Counted from the stretch's first letter, positions 8,003-14,394 are shown. The stretch is 41,264 bases of DNA from Acidimicrobiales bacterium (GCA_025463925.1 JAODBK010000018.1:1-41264); one strand, 5' to 3'. Program-made: numbers and translations. The notes: generated by a model not told the origin, from the sequence alone.

Positions 8003-9024
8003 GGCAGTTGTTGTTCGACTCCCGCCTCCGGATGTCCTCCGGCCGGCGCTCGGCCCGTGCTCCTGGCCGGTCGAACCGGCCGATACCGCCGGTTCGACCG
8101 GGCCGAAGCCGTGACCTCGGCCACGACGCGGCTGATCGCGTGTTGGACCGACTTGGGTTGGTAGGCGCGGCCGTCGAAGCGCTCGCGGTACAGGTCGACG
8201 AGGTCGGGCCGGGCGCCTTCGAGCCATTGCAGGTAGTGCTCGCGCACGCCGGGCCGCAGGTGGAGGCCCATGGCCCCGATGGACGTGGCGCCGGCGTCGA
8301 TGCACGCCTCGACCACCGCCGCGATCTGCTCGGGCCGATCCGACAGGCCCGGCAGGATCGGCGCGACCAGCACGCCGCACCCGATGCCGGCGTCGTTCAG
8401 CTTGCGGACCGCTTCCAGCCGTTTGACCGGCCGGGGTGTGCCCGGCTCGGTGAGCCGCCACACCTCGTCGTCGATCGTGCCGATCGAGAAGCTCGTGCGC
8501 ACATCGGTACGCCGCGCGGCATCGACCAGCACGTCGAGGTCGCGCAGGATCAGCGACGACTTGGTGAGGATCGAGAACGGGTTGTGGGCGTCGCCCAGCA
8601 CGCCGATGATCCCGCGGGTCAGCCGGTACTTGCCCTCGCACCGCTGGTACGGGTCGGTGTTGGTGCCCATGGCGATCGGCTCGCCTTGCCACTTCGGCGA
8701 CCTCAGCTCGGCCCGGACCCGTTCGACGGCGTTGACCTTCACCACGATCTTGCGCTCGAAGTCGTCACCGATGTTCAACCCGAGATAGTCGTGCGTCGGC
8801 CGCGCGAAGCAGTACGCACATGCATGCGAGCAGCCTCGGTACGCGTTGATGGTGAAGCGGAACGGCATGCGCGACGCCGCCGGGACCTCGTTGATGACCT
8901 TCTTGGCCTTCACGTGGAGGAACTCCATGCCGCGGAACTCGCCGACGCCGCGCTGCCAAGCCGCGGGGTCGTCGTCGAAGAGGACGCCCTGGCCGCCGTC
9001 GTCCTCGGCCAGCCGCCAGCGAAC
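7978..9024 (-). CDS. Radical SAM protein, Rv2578c/SplB-like family
   Basis: About 348 aa. The 4Fe-4S ligand motif is CSHACAYC within YRGCSHACAYCFARPTHDY, the classic CxxxCxxC. Further conserved segments are AMGTNTDPYQRCEGKYRLTRG and ILTKSSLILRDLDVL, placing it with Rv2578c-type proteins related to spore photoproduct lyase. Homology appears to begin at VRWRLAED, but that Val codon is GTT and there is no in-frame ATG, GTG or TTG upstream before leaving the region; the first in-frame ATG is at 8928 (MEFLHV), already inside the conserved domain. The C-terminal 45 residues are Arg/Pro/Ser-rich and low complexity. An SOS palindrome lies 25 nt upstream. As I recall, Rv2578c is in the LexA regulon of M. 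tuberculosis, which would fit a role after DNA damage. Confidence 0.85.
   Translation of the reverse strand, partial: VRWRLAEDDGGQGVLFDDDPAAWQRGVGEFRGMEFLHVKAKKVINEVPAASRMPFRFTINAYRGCSHACAYCFARPTHDYLGLNIGDDFERKIVVKVNAVERVRAELRSPKWQGEPIAMGTNTDPYQRCEGKYRLTRGIIGVLGDAHNPFSILTKSSLILRDLDVLVDAARRTDVRTSFSIGTIDDEVWRLTEPGTPRPVKRLEAVRKLNDAGIGCGVLVAPILPGLSDRPEQIAAVVEACIDAGATSIGAMGLHLRPGVREHYLQWLEGARPDLVDLYRERFDGRAYQPKSVQHAISRVVAEVTASARSNRRYRPVRPARSTGRAPAGGHPEAGVEQQLPWGRTSPS
8069..8099. repeat. Inverted repeat near 3' end of the radical SAM gene
   Basis: GGTCGAACCGG (8069-8079) and CCGGTTCGACC (8089-8099) form an 11-bp perfect stem with a 9-nt loop. It lies in the low-complexity C-terminal coding part of the radical SAM gene and about 70 nt before the methyltransferase start. 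No U-tract follows on either strand, so attenuation or mRNA processing is only a possibility. Confidence 0.5.
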
Positions 9025-9041
9025 CCGTCGGCCATTCCCGG

Positions 9042-9073
9042 AGTGTAGCGAACAGATGTTCGATCGGTAGAGT
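9042..9073. promoter_or_regulatory. SOS (LexA) box between two divergent -10 elements
   Basis: The palindrome CGAACAGATGTTCG at 9049-9062 matches the actinobacterial LexA consensus CGAAC-N4-GTTCG. On the plus strand TAGAGT (9068-9073) lies 8 nt before the GTG start of the HAD gene. On the minus strand TACACT (9047-9042) faces the radical SAM gene. A repressor on this site would occlude both promoters at once. Confidence 0.82.
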
Positions 9074-9081
9074 GACCCGCC

Positions 9082-9834
9082 GTGCTGTGGCTGTTGGACC
9101 TCGACGGGGTGATCTGGCTCGGCGACCAGTCGATCCCGGGGTCGGCCGACGCCGTCACGCGGCTCCGGCAACAGGGCCACACCGTCGCGTTCGTCACCAA
9201 CAACTCCTTCTCGACGGTGCACGACTACGTCGACAAGCTGGCGCGGTGTGGCGTGCCGGCGGACGCGGGCGACCTGCTGACGTCGGCGATGGCCGCGGCC
9301 GGTCTCCTCCAACCGGGCGACACCGCGTTGATCGCCGGCGGACCGGGCATCGTCGAGGCGCTGTCGGCGCGCCGCGTCGCGATCGTCGATCGCGCGCCGG
9401 CGAGCGCGGTGGTCGTCGGTTGGCACACCTCGTTCGACTACCAGGGCCTCACCCGCGCGTTCCGCGCGGTGCACGGCGGCGCCCGGCTGATCGGCACCAA
9501 CGACGACGCGACCTATCCGACACCCGAGGGACTGCTCCCCGGCGGCGGTTCGATCCTTGCCGCCGTCGCGTTCGCCGGCGGGGTGACGCCGACGGTCGCC
9601 GGGAAGCCGTACCGGCCGATGGCCGACCTGGCGCGTGACCGCTTCGGGCCGCTGCTCGCCGACGCGGTGTTCGTCGGCGACCGGCCGGACACCGACGGCC
9701 GCATGGCCGCCGAGCTCGGTGTGCGCTTCGGGCTCGTCCTCACCGGTGTGACACCCGAGGCGAGCCCGCTCGACCCGCCGCCGGCCTTCGTGGCCCCCGA
9801 CCTGGCCGCGCTGGTCGGTCAGCTGTTGGCGTAG
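9082..9834 (+). CDS. HAD-IIA family hydrolase (NagD/phosphoglycolate phosphatase-like)
   Basis: A 250-aa cytoplasmic phosphatase. HAD motif I is LLDLDGVIWLG (nucleophile and acid Asp in DxD), motif II is VAFVTNNS, the conserved Lys is in VAGKPYRPM, and motif III is VFVGDRPDTD. A C2a-type cap lies between motifs II and III (about residues 75-180, WHTSFDYQGLTRAF), which defines subfamily IIA (NagD, p-nitrophenyl phosphatase, pyridoxal phosphatase). The GTG at 9082 is 8 nt after TAGAGT, so the transcript is probably leaderless. It shares the SOS box with the divergent radical SAM gene. Its 3' end overlaps the convergent gene by 16 nt. Substrate unknown; nucleotide or sugar-phosphate housecleaning is one option. 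Confidence 0.88.
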   Translation: MLWLLDLDGVIWLGDQSIPGSADAVTRLRQQGHTVAFVTNNSFSTVHDYVDKLARCGVPADAGDLLTSAMAAAGLLQPGDTALIAGGPGIVEALSARRVAIVDRAPASAVVVGWHTSFDYQGLTRAFRAVHGGARLIGTNDDATYPTPEGLLPGGGSILAAVAFAGGVTPTVAGKPYRPMADLARDRFGPLLADAVFVGDRPDTDGRMAAELGVRFGLVLTGVTPEASPLDPPPAFVAPDLAALVGQLLA

Positions 9835-10277
9835 ACCCAGGGCTTCGAGGTCAGGGTTGTCCGGCGATCGAGGCACCCGTCGTCCTGGACGGTGAACTGC
9901 AGCGCCGCCCGCCCCGCCTCTTGCGGTCCGGTGACGATCACCACGTACGTGCCCCGGACGTCGCCGCAGCGCGTCGTCTTCACGTCGAAGCGGCCGTCGA
10001 CCAGCCCGAAGACGCCGCCGTCGGCGCCGTGCTTGTCGGTCAGGGTGAACTGGCCGTCCGCTCGGAGCTGCAGCACGTCCTGCCCGATGCTGCGGTAGAT
10101 GCCGCTCACCGACTTCGCCGAAGGTGGGACGCCGGCCGCCGGGGGCTTGACGTTCTCCTGGGCGGTGAACGGCCGGTTCACGGTGGCCTTCGGGTCAGGG
10201 TTCAGCACGACGACCAGGAAGACGATGACGAGGAACAGCGCGCCGGCCGCGATCGCGGCGTATTTCAGCCGCTTCAT
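9819..10277 (-). CDS. Conserved-looking small membrane-anchored protein, function unknown
   Basis: 152 aa, not assigned to a family. Residues about 7-26 (AAIAAGALFLVIVFLVVVLN) are one transmembrane helix after a basic MKRLKY start, so the rest is outside the membrane. The linker is Pro/Ala-rich (KPPAAGVPPS). The C-terminal ~95 residues look like a small beta-rich domain (GIYRSIGQDVLQLRADGQFTL ... GRFDVKTTRCGDVRGTYVVIV ... FTVQDDGCLDRRT) with two cysteines that could pair. The Gly-x-Tyr ... Leu-x-Asp-Gly-x-Phe pattern resembles lipocalin/META-like repeats that report on bound small molecules, but this is only a resemblance. Its ATG overlaps the stop of a possible upstream 44-codon ORF (ATGA). 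Confidence 0.7.
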   Translation of the reverse strand: MKRLKYAAIAAGALFLVIVFLVVVLNPDPKATVNRPFTAQENVKPPAAGVPPSAKSVSGIYRSIGQDVLQLRADGQFTLTDKHGADGGVFGLVDGRFDVKTTRCGDVRGTYVVIVTGPQEAGRAALQFTVQDDGCLDRRTTLTSKPWVYANS

Positions 10278-10408
10278 GTCGCACCGGTCGCGTCGTGCAT
10301 CACGAGATGGAAGATCGTCACGGTCGTGAACAACTTGTAGCGCGCCCGGCGACGGTTGGCGAAGTCACGTCGTTCGCGCGACACGATCCGCGTGGTGCGC
10401 GCTTGCAT
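10274..10408 (-). CDS. Possible 44-aa basic small protein coupled to the membrane-anchored protein
   Basis: An ATG at 10408 opens 44 codons ending in a TGA that overlaps the next ATG (ATGA at 10277-10274). The peptide begins MQARTTRIVSRERRDFANRR, is strongly basic in its first half, and has a short hydrophobic stretch (YKLFTTVTIFHLVM). Third positions are mostly G or C, as in real genes here. There is no clear Shine-Dalgarno; CAGCAT 6 nt upstream is a weak -10 candidate. The overlap and codon bias support coding; no homologue is recognised, so it may also be a leader peptide. Confidence 0.45.
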   Translation of the reverse strand: MQARTTRIVSRERRDFANRRRARYKLFTTVTIFHLVMHDATGAT

Positions 10409-10700
10409 CTGGTAATGCTGTCACGGCCTTTCTCAGTCGGTCGTCGACGCGCGCAAGAGCAATGCCGCGTTGTCGCGATTGCGTGCTGATCATGCCGATG
10501 TCGGCCACGCGCGGTGAAAAACCATGAATCGACGTATCGCGTGCGCGCGCGCCGAAAATCGTTGCAACTACGGGGAATTTTCGCTGCGACGTCGCGCGTG
10601 ACAACGCGCAATCCCCTGAGCCTCATGGAGAAATGCTTGATTGATGGCGCGCAATCGGTTGTGATTATCGAGAACTTCCCCAATGCAACAGGAGGCGCTG
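10409..10700. promoter_or_regulatory. HU upstream region: AT-richer intergenic stretch with candidate promoter
   Basis: This ~290-bp stretch has visibly lower GC than its neighbours (for example AAAATCG and GGGAATTTTCGC runs) and no convincing gene. Near the HU start, TTGATG (10641-10646) and GATTAT (10663-10668) are spaced 16 bp and could be -35/-10 boxes. AGGAGG (10690-10695) lies 5 nt before the HU GTG, so HU, unlike many neighbours, has a true Shine-Dalgarno. Several GCGCGC/CGCGCAA clusters of unknown meaning occur between 10452 and 10657. Confidence 0.45.
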
Positions 10701-11087
10701 GTGAACAAGTCGGACCTGATCGACACAGTCGCGAACGCGACTGACGTCGCAAAGGGTCAAGTCGAAAGCGTGCTCAGCGCGTTCTTCGACACCCTGACCA
10801 CGGGTGTGAAAGGCGGCGACAAAGTCTCGTGGCCGGGCTTCGGCTCGTTTTCGATGACGCAACGTCAAGCGCGGATGGGACGCAACCTCCGCACTGGTGC
10901 GCCAATGAAGATCGCCGCCTCCAAGGCCATGAAGTTCACCTCCAGCTCGGTGCTGAAGGAGGCCATGAACAGCAAGAGCGGGTCGGCCAAGAAGGCCGGT
11001 CCTGCCAAAAAGGCATCCGCCAAGAAGGCTCCGGCCAAGCGGGCGGGTGCCGCGAAGAAGGCCTCCAAGGCCTCGAAGAAGCGCTGA
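10701..11087 (+). CDS. hup: HU-family DNA-binding protein with lysine/alanine-rich C-terminal tail
   Basis: 128 aa. Residues 1-90 are a complete HU/IHF domain: VNKSDLIDTVA, the dimer helices, and WPGFGSFSMTQRQARMGRNLRTG, which contains the GFGSF signature and the start of the DNA-binding arm with MKIAASKAMKFTSSSVLKEAM. Residues about 95-128 are a tail of KKA/PAKK units (SAKKAGPAKKASAKKAPAKR) similar to the histone H1-like tail of mycobacterial HupB. The GTG at 10701 is favoured by AGGAGG. An ATG at 10683 precedes this site but would put the Shine-Dalgarno inside the coding region. It compacts the nucleoid; the tail is expected to bridge DNA. Confidence 0.93.
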   Translation: MNKSDLIDTVANATDVAKGQVESVLSAFFDTLTTGVKGGDKVSWPGFGSFSMTQRQARMGRNLRTGAPMKIAASKAMKFTSSSVLKEAMNSKSGSAKKAGPAKKASAKKAPAKRAGAAKKASKASKKR

Positions 11088-11109
11088 GGCGCTGAAAGGC
11101 GGCAATCCC

Positions 11110-11466
11110 ATGGCAGTTGCCAAGAAATCCACGGCCCGAAAGGCCACGAAGAAGCGGGCACCCGCGAAGAAGGCGGCCAAGAAGCGGACGACCGCGCGCA
11201 AGACAACGGCGCGCAAGACCACCGCTCGGAAGACCACCAAGAAGCGGGCACCGGCGAAGAAGGCCGCGAAGAAGCGGTCGCCGGCGAAGAAGGCCGCGAA
11301 GAAGCGGGCTCCCGCCAAGAAGGCGGTGAAGCGGCGCACGGTCAAGAAGGCCGCGAAGAAGCGGGCTCCCGCCAAGAAGGCGGCGAAGCGGCGCACGGTC
11401 AAGAAGGCTGCGAAGCGCACCGTCAAGAAGGCCCGCAAGGCCACGAAGCGGGCCGTCAAGAAGTAG
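11110..11466 (+). CDS. Lysine-rich histone H1-like nucleoid protein
   Basis: 118 aa made almost wholly of Lys, Arg, Ala, Thr and Pro. Repeated units are KKRAPAKKAAKKR and KRRTVKKAAKR, plus RKTTARKTTARKTT. There is no globular domain, so this is a pure basic tail-like protein comparable to bacterial H1-like proteins (Hc1/Hc2, BpH1 type). It begins 22 nt after the HU stop with AAAGGCGG 7 nt upstream of the ATG, so the pair is probably one transcript ended by the hairpin at 11489. Low complexity prevents reliable homology assignment; the function in DNA condensation is inferred from composition and neighbour. Confidence 0.8.
   Translation: MAVAKKSTARKATKKRAPAKKAAKKRTTARKTTARKTTARKTTKKRAPAKKAAKKRSPAKKAAKKRAPAKKAVKRRTVKKAAKKRAPAKKAAKRRTVKKAAKRTVKKARKATKRAVKK
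11130..11460 (+). repeat. Degenerate tandem repeats encoding basic units
   Basis: The DNA repeats units such as AAGAAGCGGGCTCCCGCC and AAGAAGGC[GC]GC[GC]AAGAAG, giving KKRAPAKKAA-type modules at least four times. Such tracts can expand or contract by slippage, so repeat number may vary between strains. Confidence 0.75.
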
Positions 11467-11488
11467 CGACCCGGCTTCAGGCATTCCG

Positions 11489-11514
11489 ACGAGGGGCCCT
11501 CCGGGGCCCCTCGT
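11489..11514 (+). terminator. Strong hairpin terminator after the two nucleoid genes
   Basis: ACGAGGGGCCC (11489-11499) and GGGCCCCTCGT (11504-11514) form an 11-bp perfect stem with a TCCG tetraloop, 22 nt after the H1-like stop. The following TTCGCG is a poor U-tract, as is usual in high-GC actinobacteria. Confidence 0.8.
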
Positions 11515-11568
11515 TCGCGCCGGCGCCCGCCCGCTTTCCCGCCGGCGCCCGCGCCGGCTTTCCCCGCA

Positions 11569-11593
11569 GTTGGTGTCGCTCTGCGACACCAAC
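11569..11593. terminator. Perfect 11-bp palindromic hairpin, downstream of cofC
   Basis: GTTGGTGTCGC (11569-11579) and GCGACACCAAC (11583-11593) pair perfectly around a TCT loop. It lies 24 nt beyond the cofC stop on the minus strand and 100 nt beyond the H1-like gene on the plus strand. It may terminate the cofC operon; it is also suitable as a protein-binding operator or a repeated palindromic element. No U-tract. Confidence 0.55.
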
Positions 11594-11616
11594 GATGTCC
11601 AGAACCGCCGTGGGGG

Positions 11617-12183
11617 TCAGTGCGCGCCGAGCAGGTCCGCGGGGATGTCGACGTCGTGGCCGAGGCCCGGCTCCCGGACGACGCGCAGCGGCAGACCGAG
11701 CCGGCGGGCCTCGGCCGAGTGGCGGAGGAACGAGCCCGGGCCGTACGCGAAGGAGAAGCCCGACGTCGCCGGTACGCACACCACGTTGGTGCCGTCGTCG
11801 CGCCGATCCGGCACGAGCGTGACACCGGGGAACCGCGCGACCCAACCGAGGTCCGTTGCCAGCGGCAGGTCGGCGTGGGCGACGATCACGCGCGCCGCGC
11901 CGAACGACGCCAGCTTCTCGACGCCGGCGGCCACCGCGTTGTTCAGGCCACGGCCGGGTTCGGGGAGCGGGGTGGCGCCCACCCGGCGAGCCCACTCGGC
12001 AACCTCGGGGTCGTCGCACACGACCGCGACCGGCAGCGCGCCGGCCGCTCGCACGACGTGCGCGGCCATCGTCTCGGCCAACCGCCGCCGTTCGTCAGGG
12101 CCGACCGCCGGCGCCAGCCGCACCTTGGCCTCCGCGAACGTCTTCACCGGGACGAGCACCCATGTGGGCGAGCCCACGGCCAC
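11617..12183 (-). CDS. cofC: 2-phospho-L-lactate (or phosphoenolpyruvate) guanylyltransferase, F420 biosynthesis
   Basis: 188 aa, matching CofC/FbiD. It activates 2-phospho-L-lactate or phosphoenolpyruvate with GTP to give the precursor that CofD/FbiA joins to Fo, so it belongs to coenzyme F420 synthesis in the cytoplasm. Family hallmarks visible: WVLVPVKTFAEAKVRL at the N-terminus (GTP-binding; Lys and Arg), RVIVAHADLPLAT (metal-binding region), LVPDRRDDGTNVVCVP, and FSFAYGPGSFLRH. The GTG at 12183 immediately follows the TAG of the ABM-like gene (zero spacing), so translation is coupled. gpsA lies just upstream in the opposite orientation; in M. tuberculosis the cofC homologue (Rv2983) also neighbours a gpsA homologue. 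Other F420 genes are not in this window. Confidence 0.93.
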   Translation of the reverse strand: MAVGSPTWVLVPVKTFAEAKVRLAPAVGPDERRRLAETMAAHVVRAAGALPVAVVCDDPEVAEWARRVGATPLPEPGRGLNNAVAAGVEKLASFGAARVIVAHADLPLATDLGWVARFPGVTLVPDRRDDGTNVVCVPATSGFSFAYGPGSFLRHSAEARRLGLPLRVVREPGLGHDVDIPADLLGAH

Positions 12184-12498
12184 CTATGCGAGGACCTCGT
12201 AGACCTTCGAGACCGGCTCCTGCCGGAGCAGCTGGCGCACCCGGACGAGGGTGTCGATCACGGCGCGGGCGCGCAGCGCGGCCTCCATGGCGTCGAGCGA
12301 CGTCCACCGCGACACCGCGGTGCCCTCGACCAGGCCGCCGGCGTTCTTCTCGATGTTGACCGCGAGCTCGATGCCGAGGCAGCCGGCCTGCGCGGTGAAC
12401 GTGGGCACCACGTCGGCGACGAAGAGCTTGCGCACGTCCTCGACGTCGGCCGGGTCGACCGACGACTGGAACAGGCGGAGAAACTGGGTCTGCTCCAT
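12184..12498 (-). CDS. Antibiotic biosynthesis monooxygenase-like small protein
   Basis: 104 aa with the ABM/dimeric ferredoxin-like layout: FLRLFQSSVDPADVEDVRKLF (strand and helix), a central VVPTFTAQAGCLGIELAVN with the family's GCLG/E pattern, VSRWTSLDAMEAALRA and a C-terminal helix and strand VRQLLRQEPVSKVYEVL. Members bind quinones, heme or other aromatic ligands or have no proven activity. It is the middle gene of a three-gene operon: its ATG overlaps the metallophosphoesterase stop (TGATG), and cofC follows with no gap. A link to F420-dependent chemistry is possible but unproven. Confidence 0.75.
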   Translation of the reverse strand: MEQTQFLRLFQSSVDPADVEDVRKLFVADVVPTFTAQAGCLGIELAVNIEKNAGGLVEGTAVSRWTSLDAMEAALRARAVIDTLVRVRQLLRQEPVSKVYEVLA

Positions 12499-13349
12499 CA
12501 CGGCCTCCAGCTCGTCTTGTTGAACATGCTCGCCAGCTCCGGGCTGGTGTGCAGCGCCATGCGGCCCCGGTCGAGCTCGCCGGCCAGTCGCTGGCCGGTG
12601 CCCGGGTACGCCAACGTCACCCGCACGCGGTCGGGCGAGATCTCGATCACGTTGTACGACGGCCGCGTGTACCCCCGCACGCGGTGCGAGGACACCGTCC
12701 CCGAGTTCGCGATCAGCATGTGGTCGAGGAGCCAGATGTGGGGCACGTGCTTGTGGCCCGAGAGCACCAGATCGACCTTGAGCTCGGCCAGCAGCGCCAG
12801 CACGTCGCCGGCGTCCCACACGGTGTTGCGCTCCCGGCCGCTGCCCGGCACCGGCACGAGGTGGTGGTGCAGCACGAACACCTTGAAGTCGGCGTCCATC
12901 GCGAACTGCTGGCGGATCCAGAGGTATCGCTCACGCCCGACCTCGCCCTCGGCCAGATCGGGCTTGGAGGAGTCGATGGCGACCACCTGCACGGTCATCG
13001 GGTGCTCGTCGCCGCCGACCCGCAGGCGCATCACGCGGTCGCCCTTGTCGGCGACGTCGCCGGGGCCGAAGGTGTCGCGGAAGTGGAGGTACCCGACGTT
13101 CTTCGAGTCGTGATTGCCGGGGATGACCATCGTGGTGAGCCCGGCCTCGAACAGCGGATCGAGGTGGGTCTGGGCCATGCGGAACTCACCGGCGTAGCCC
13201 TCGGCGGTGAGGTCGCCGCCGATGACGACCAGGTCGGGATCGAGCCCGATGACCTCTTTGACCGCGGTCGTCAGCAGCTGGCTGTCGAAATAGGGCGAGC
13301 CGCAGTGCAGGTCCGACAACTGCGCGATGACGAACGGCTCGCGGGTCAT
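12498..13349 (-). CDS. Calcineurin-like metallophosphoesterase
   Basis: 283 aa. The dinuclear-metal motifs are in order: QLSDLHCG (D-x-H), VVIGGDLTAEG (GD), VIPGNHDSKN (GNHD), VLHHHLVPV (H) and VLSGHKHVPH (GHxH). The length and the order suit cytoplasmic phosphodiesterases of the 3',5'-cAMP (CpdA)/Icc class, but no further specificity is visible. First gene of the operon with the ABM-like gene and cofC. The ATG at 13349 lies 9 nt after a TAGACT box shared with the divergent gpsA promoter, so the message is probably leaderless. Confidence 0.92.
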   Translation of the reverse strand: MTREPFVIAQLSDLHCGSPYFDSQLLTTAVKEVIGLDPDLVVIGGDLTAEGYAGEFRMAQTHLDPLFEAGLTTMVIPGNHDSKNVGYLHFRDTFGPGDVADKGDRVMRLRVGGDEHPMTVQVVAIDSSKPDLAEGEVGRERYLWIRQQFAMDADFKVFVLHHHLVPVPGSGRERNTVWDAGDVLALLAELKVDLVLSGHKHVPHIWLLDHMLIANSGTVSSHRVRGYTRPSYNVIEISPDRVRVTLAYPGTGQRLAGELDRGRMALHTSPELASMFNKTSWRP

Positions 13350-13358
13350 GCCCTGACG

Positions 13359-13368
13359 AGTCTAGGTT
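13359..13368. promoter_or_regulatory. Symmetrical divergent promoter element between metallophosphoesterase and gpsA
   Basis: AGTCTAGGTT contains TAGGTT on the plus strand (9 nt before the gpsA ATG) and TAGACT on the minus strand (9 nt before the phosphoesterase ATG). The TA at 13363-13364 belongs to both. Only 28 bp separate the two start codons, so both transcripts should be leaderless or nearly so. Confidence 0.6.
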
Positions 13369-13377
13369 TTCGCCCCG

Positions 13378-14394
13378 ATGGCGACGAAGGTGGCGGTGCT
13401 GGGGGCCGGCTCGTGGGGAACCGCAGTGGCCAACATCGCCATCCGCAACGTCGCCACGACGCTCTGGGCCCGCCGGCCCGCGCTGGCCGAGACGATCGCC
13501 ACCACCCACGTCAACGAGGACTATCTCCCGGCGTTCCGGCTGTCGAAGAAGCTGAAGGCCACGGCTTCGCTCGAGGAGGCGCTCGCCGGCGCCGACGCGG
13601 TGGTGATGGGCGTGCCGTCGCACGGCTTCCGCGAGATCCTCGCCGAGGCGGCACCCTTCCTGGCCGCGGGCGTGCCGGTGATCAGCCTCACCAAGGGCGT
13701 CGAGCAGGGATCGCTGAAGCGGATGACCGAGGTGATCGACGAGGTGCTGCCCGGGCACTGCACCGGCGTGCTCACCGGGCCGAACCTGGCCAAGGAGGTC
13801 ATGTCCGGCTATCCGGCCGGCACCGTGATCGCGATGACCGACATGGACATCGCCGCCGAGCTGCAGCCGTTGTTCTCGGCCGAGTTCTTCCGCGTCTACA
13901 CGAACCACGACGTCATCGGCTGCGAGATCGCGGGCGCGTTGAAGAACGTCATGGCCATCGCCGCCGGCATCGCCGACGGGATGGGCTTCGGCGACAACAC
14001 CCGGGCTACGTTGATCACGCGCGGCCTGGCCGAGCTGAGCCGGCTCGGCGGCGCGCTGGGCGGTGAGCCGCTCACGTTCTCCGGGCTGGCCGGCATGGGC
14101 GATCTGGTGGCGACGTGCATCAGCCGCCAGAGCCGCAACCGCCACGTCGGCGAGGAGCTCGGCCGCGGCCGCACGATCGACGAGATCGTGAAGGAGATGA
14201 ACATGGTCGCCGAGGGCGTCAAGACGTCGAAGGCGGTTTCCGACCTGGCGGCGCGCGTCGGTGTCGACATGCCCATCGCCGAGCAGGTGGTCGCCGTGCT
14301 CTACGGCGGCAAGTCGGCGGCCGAGATCGTGCCGCCGCTGATGATGCGGGCCCCCGGCGCCGAGCTCGACGGCATCAACCCCCAGCGCCGCTGA
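13378..14394 (+). CDS. gpsA: NAD(P)-dependent glycerol-3-phosphate dehydrogenase
   Basis: 338 aa. It reduces dihydroxyacetone phosphate to sn-glycerol-3-phosphate for phospholipid synthesis. The N-terminal Rossmann motif is VLGAGSWGTAVANIA; VMGVPSHGF and SLTKGVEQGS follow; GPNLAKEVMSGYP and CEIAGALKNVMAIAAGIADGMGFGDNTRATLITRGLAEL carry the catalytic Lys of the GpsA family (within ALKNV, quoted in parts; Lys about 192). The C-terminal half holds TFSGLAGMGDLVATC. Length is normal. ATG at 13378; short leaderless-type spacing to TAGGTT. Divergent from the cofC operon, and ended by the hairpin at 14395. Confidence 0.96.
   Translation: MATKVAVLGAGSWGTAVANIAIRNVATTLWARRPALAETIATTHVNEDYLPAFRLSKKLKATASLEEALAGADAVVMGVPSHGFREILAEAAPFLAAGVPVISLTKGVEQGSLKRMTEVIDEVLPGHCTGVLTGPNLAKEVMSGYPAGTVIAMTDMDIAAELQPLFSAEFFRVYTNHDVIGCEIAGALKNVMAIAAGIADGMGFGDNTRATLITRGLAELSRLGGALGGEPLTFSGLAGMGDLVATCISRQSRNRHVGEELGRGRTIDEIVKEMNMVAEGVKTSKAVSDLAARVGVDMPIAEQVVAVLYGGKSAAEIVPPLMMRAPGAELDGINPQRR

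Noticed and set aside
8069-8099. Second LexA box candidate (TCGAACC...GGTTCGA)
   Set aside because: Spacing between half sites is far longer than four bases and it lies inside a coding region; treated as a plain hairpin.
9033-9035. ATG at 9035, correctly placed for a leaderless start of the radical SAM gene
   Set aside because: It is out of frame with the radical SAM protein and its frame ends within the gene; kept only as a clue to a possible frameshift or sequence error.
10409-10640. Structured RNA upstream of HU
   Set aside because: I found no clear conserved stem-loop architecture or known riboswitch core; only AT-rich sequence and GC clusters.
10514-10744. Plus-strand frame overlapping the HU start
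   Set aside because: Overlaps the HU Shine-Dalgarno and start, lacks a ribosome site, and its composition is not typical of genes here.
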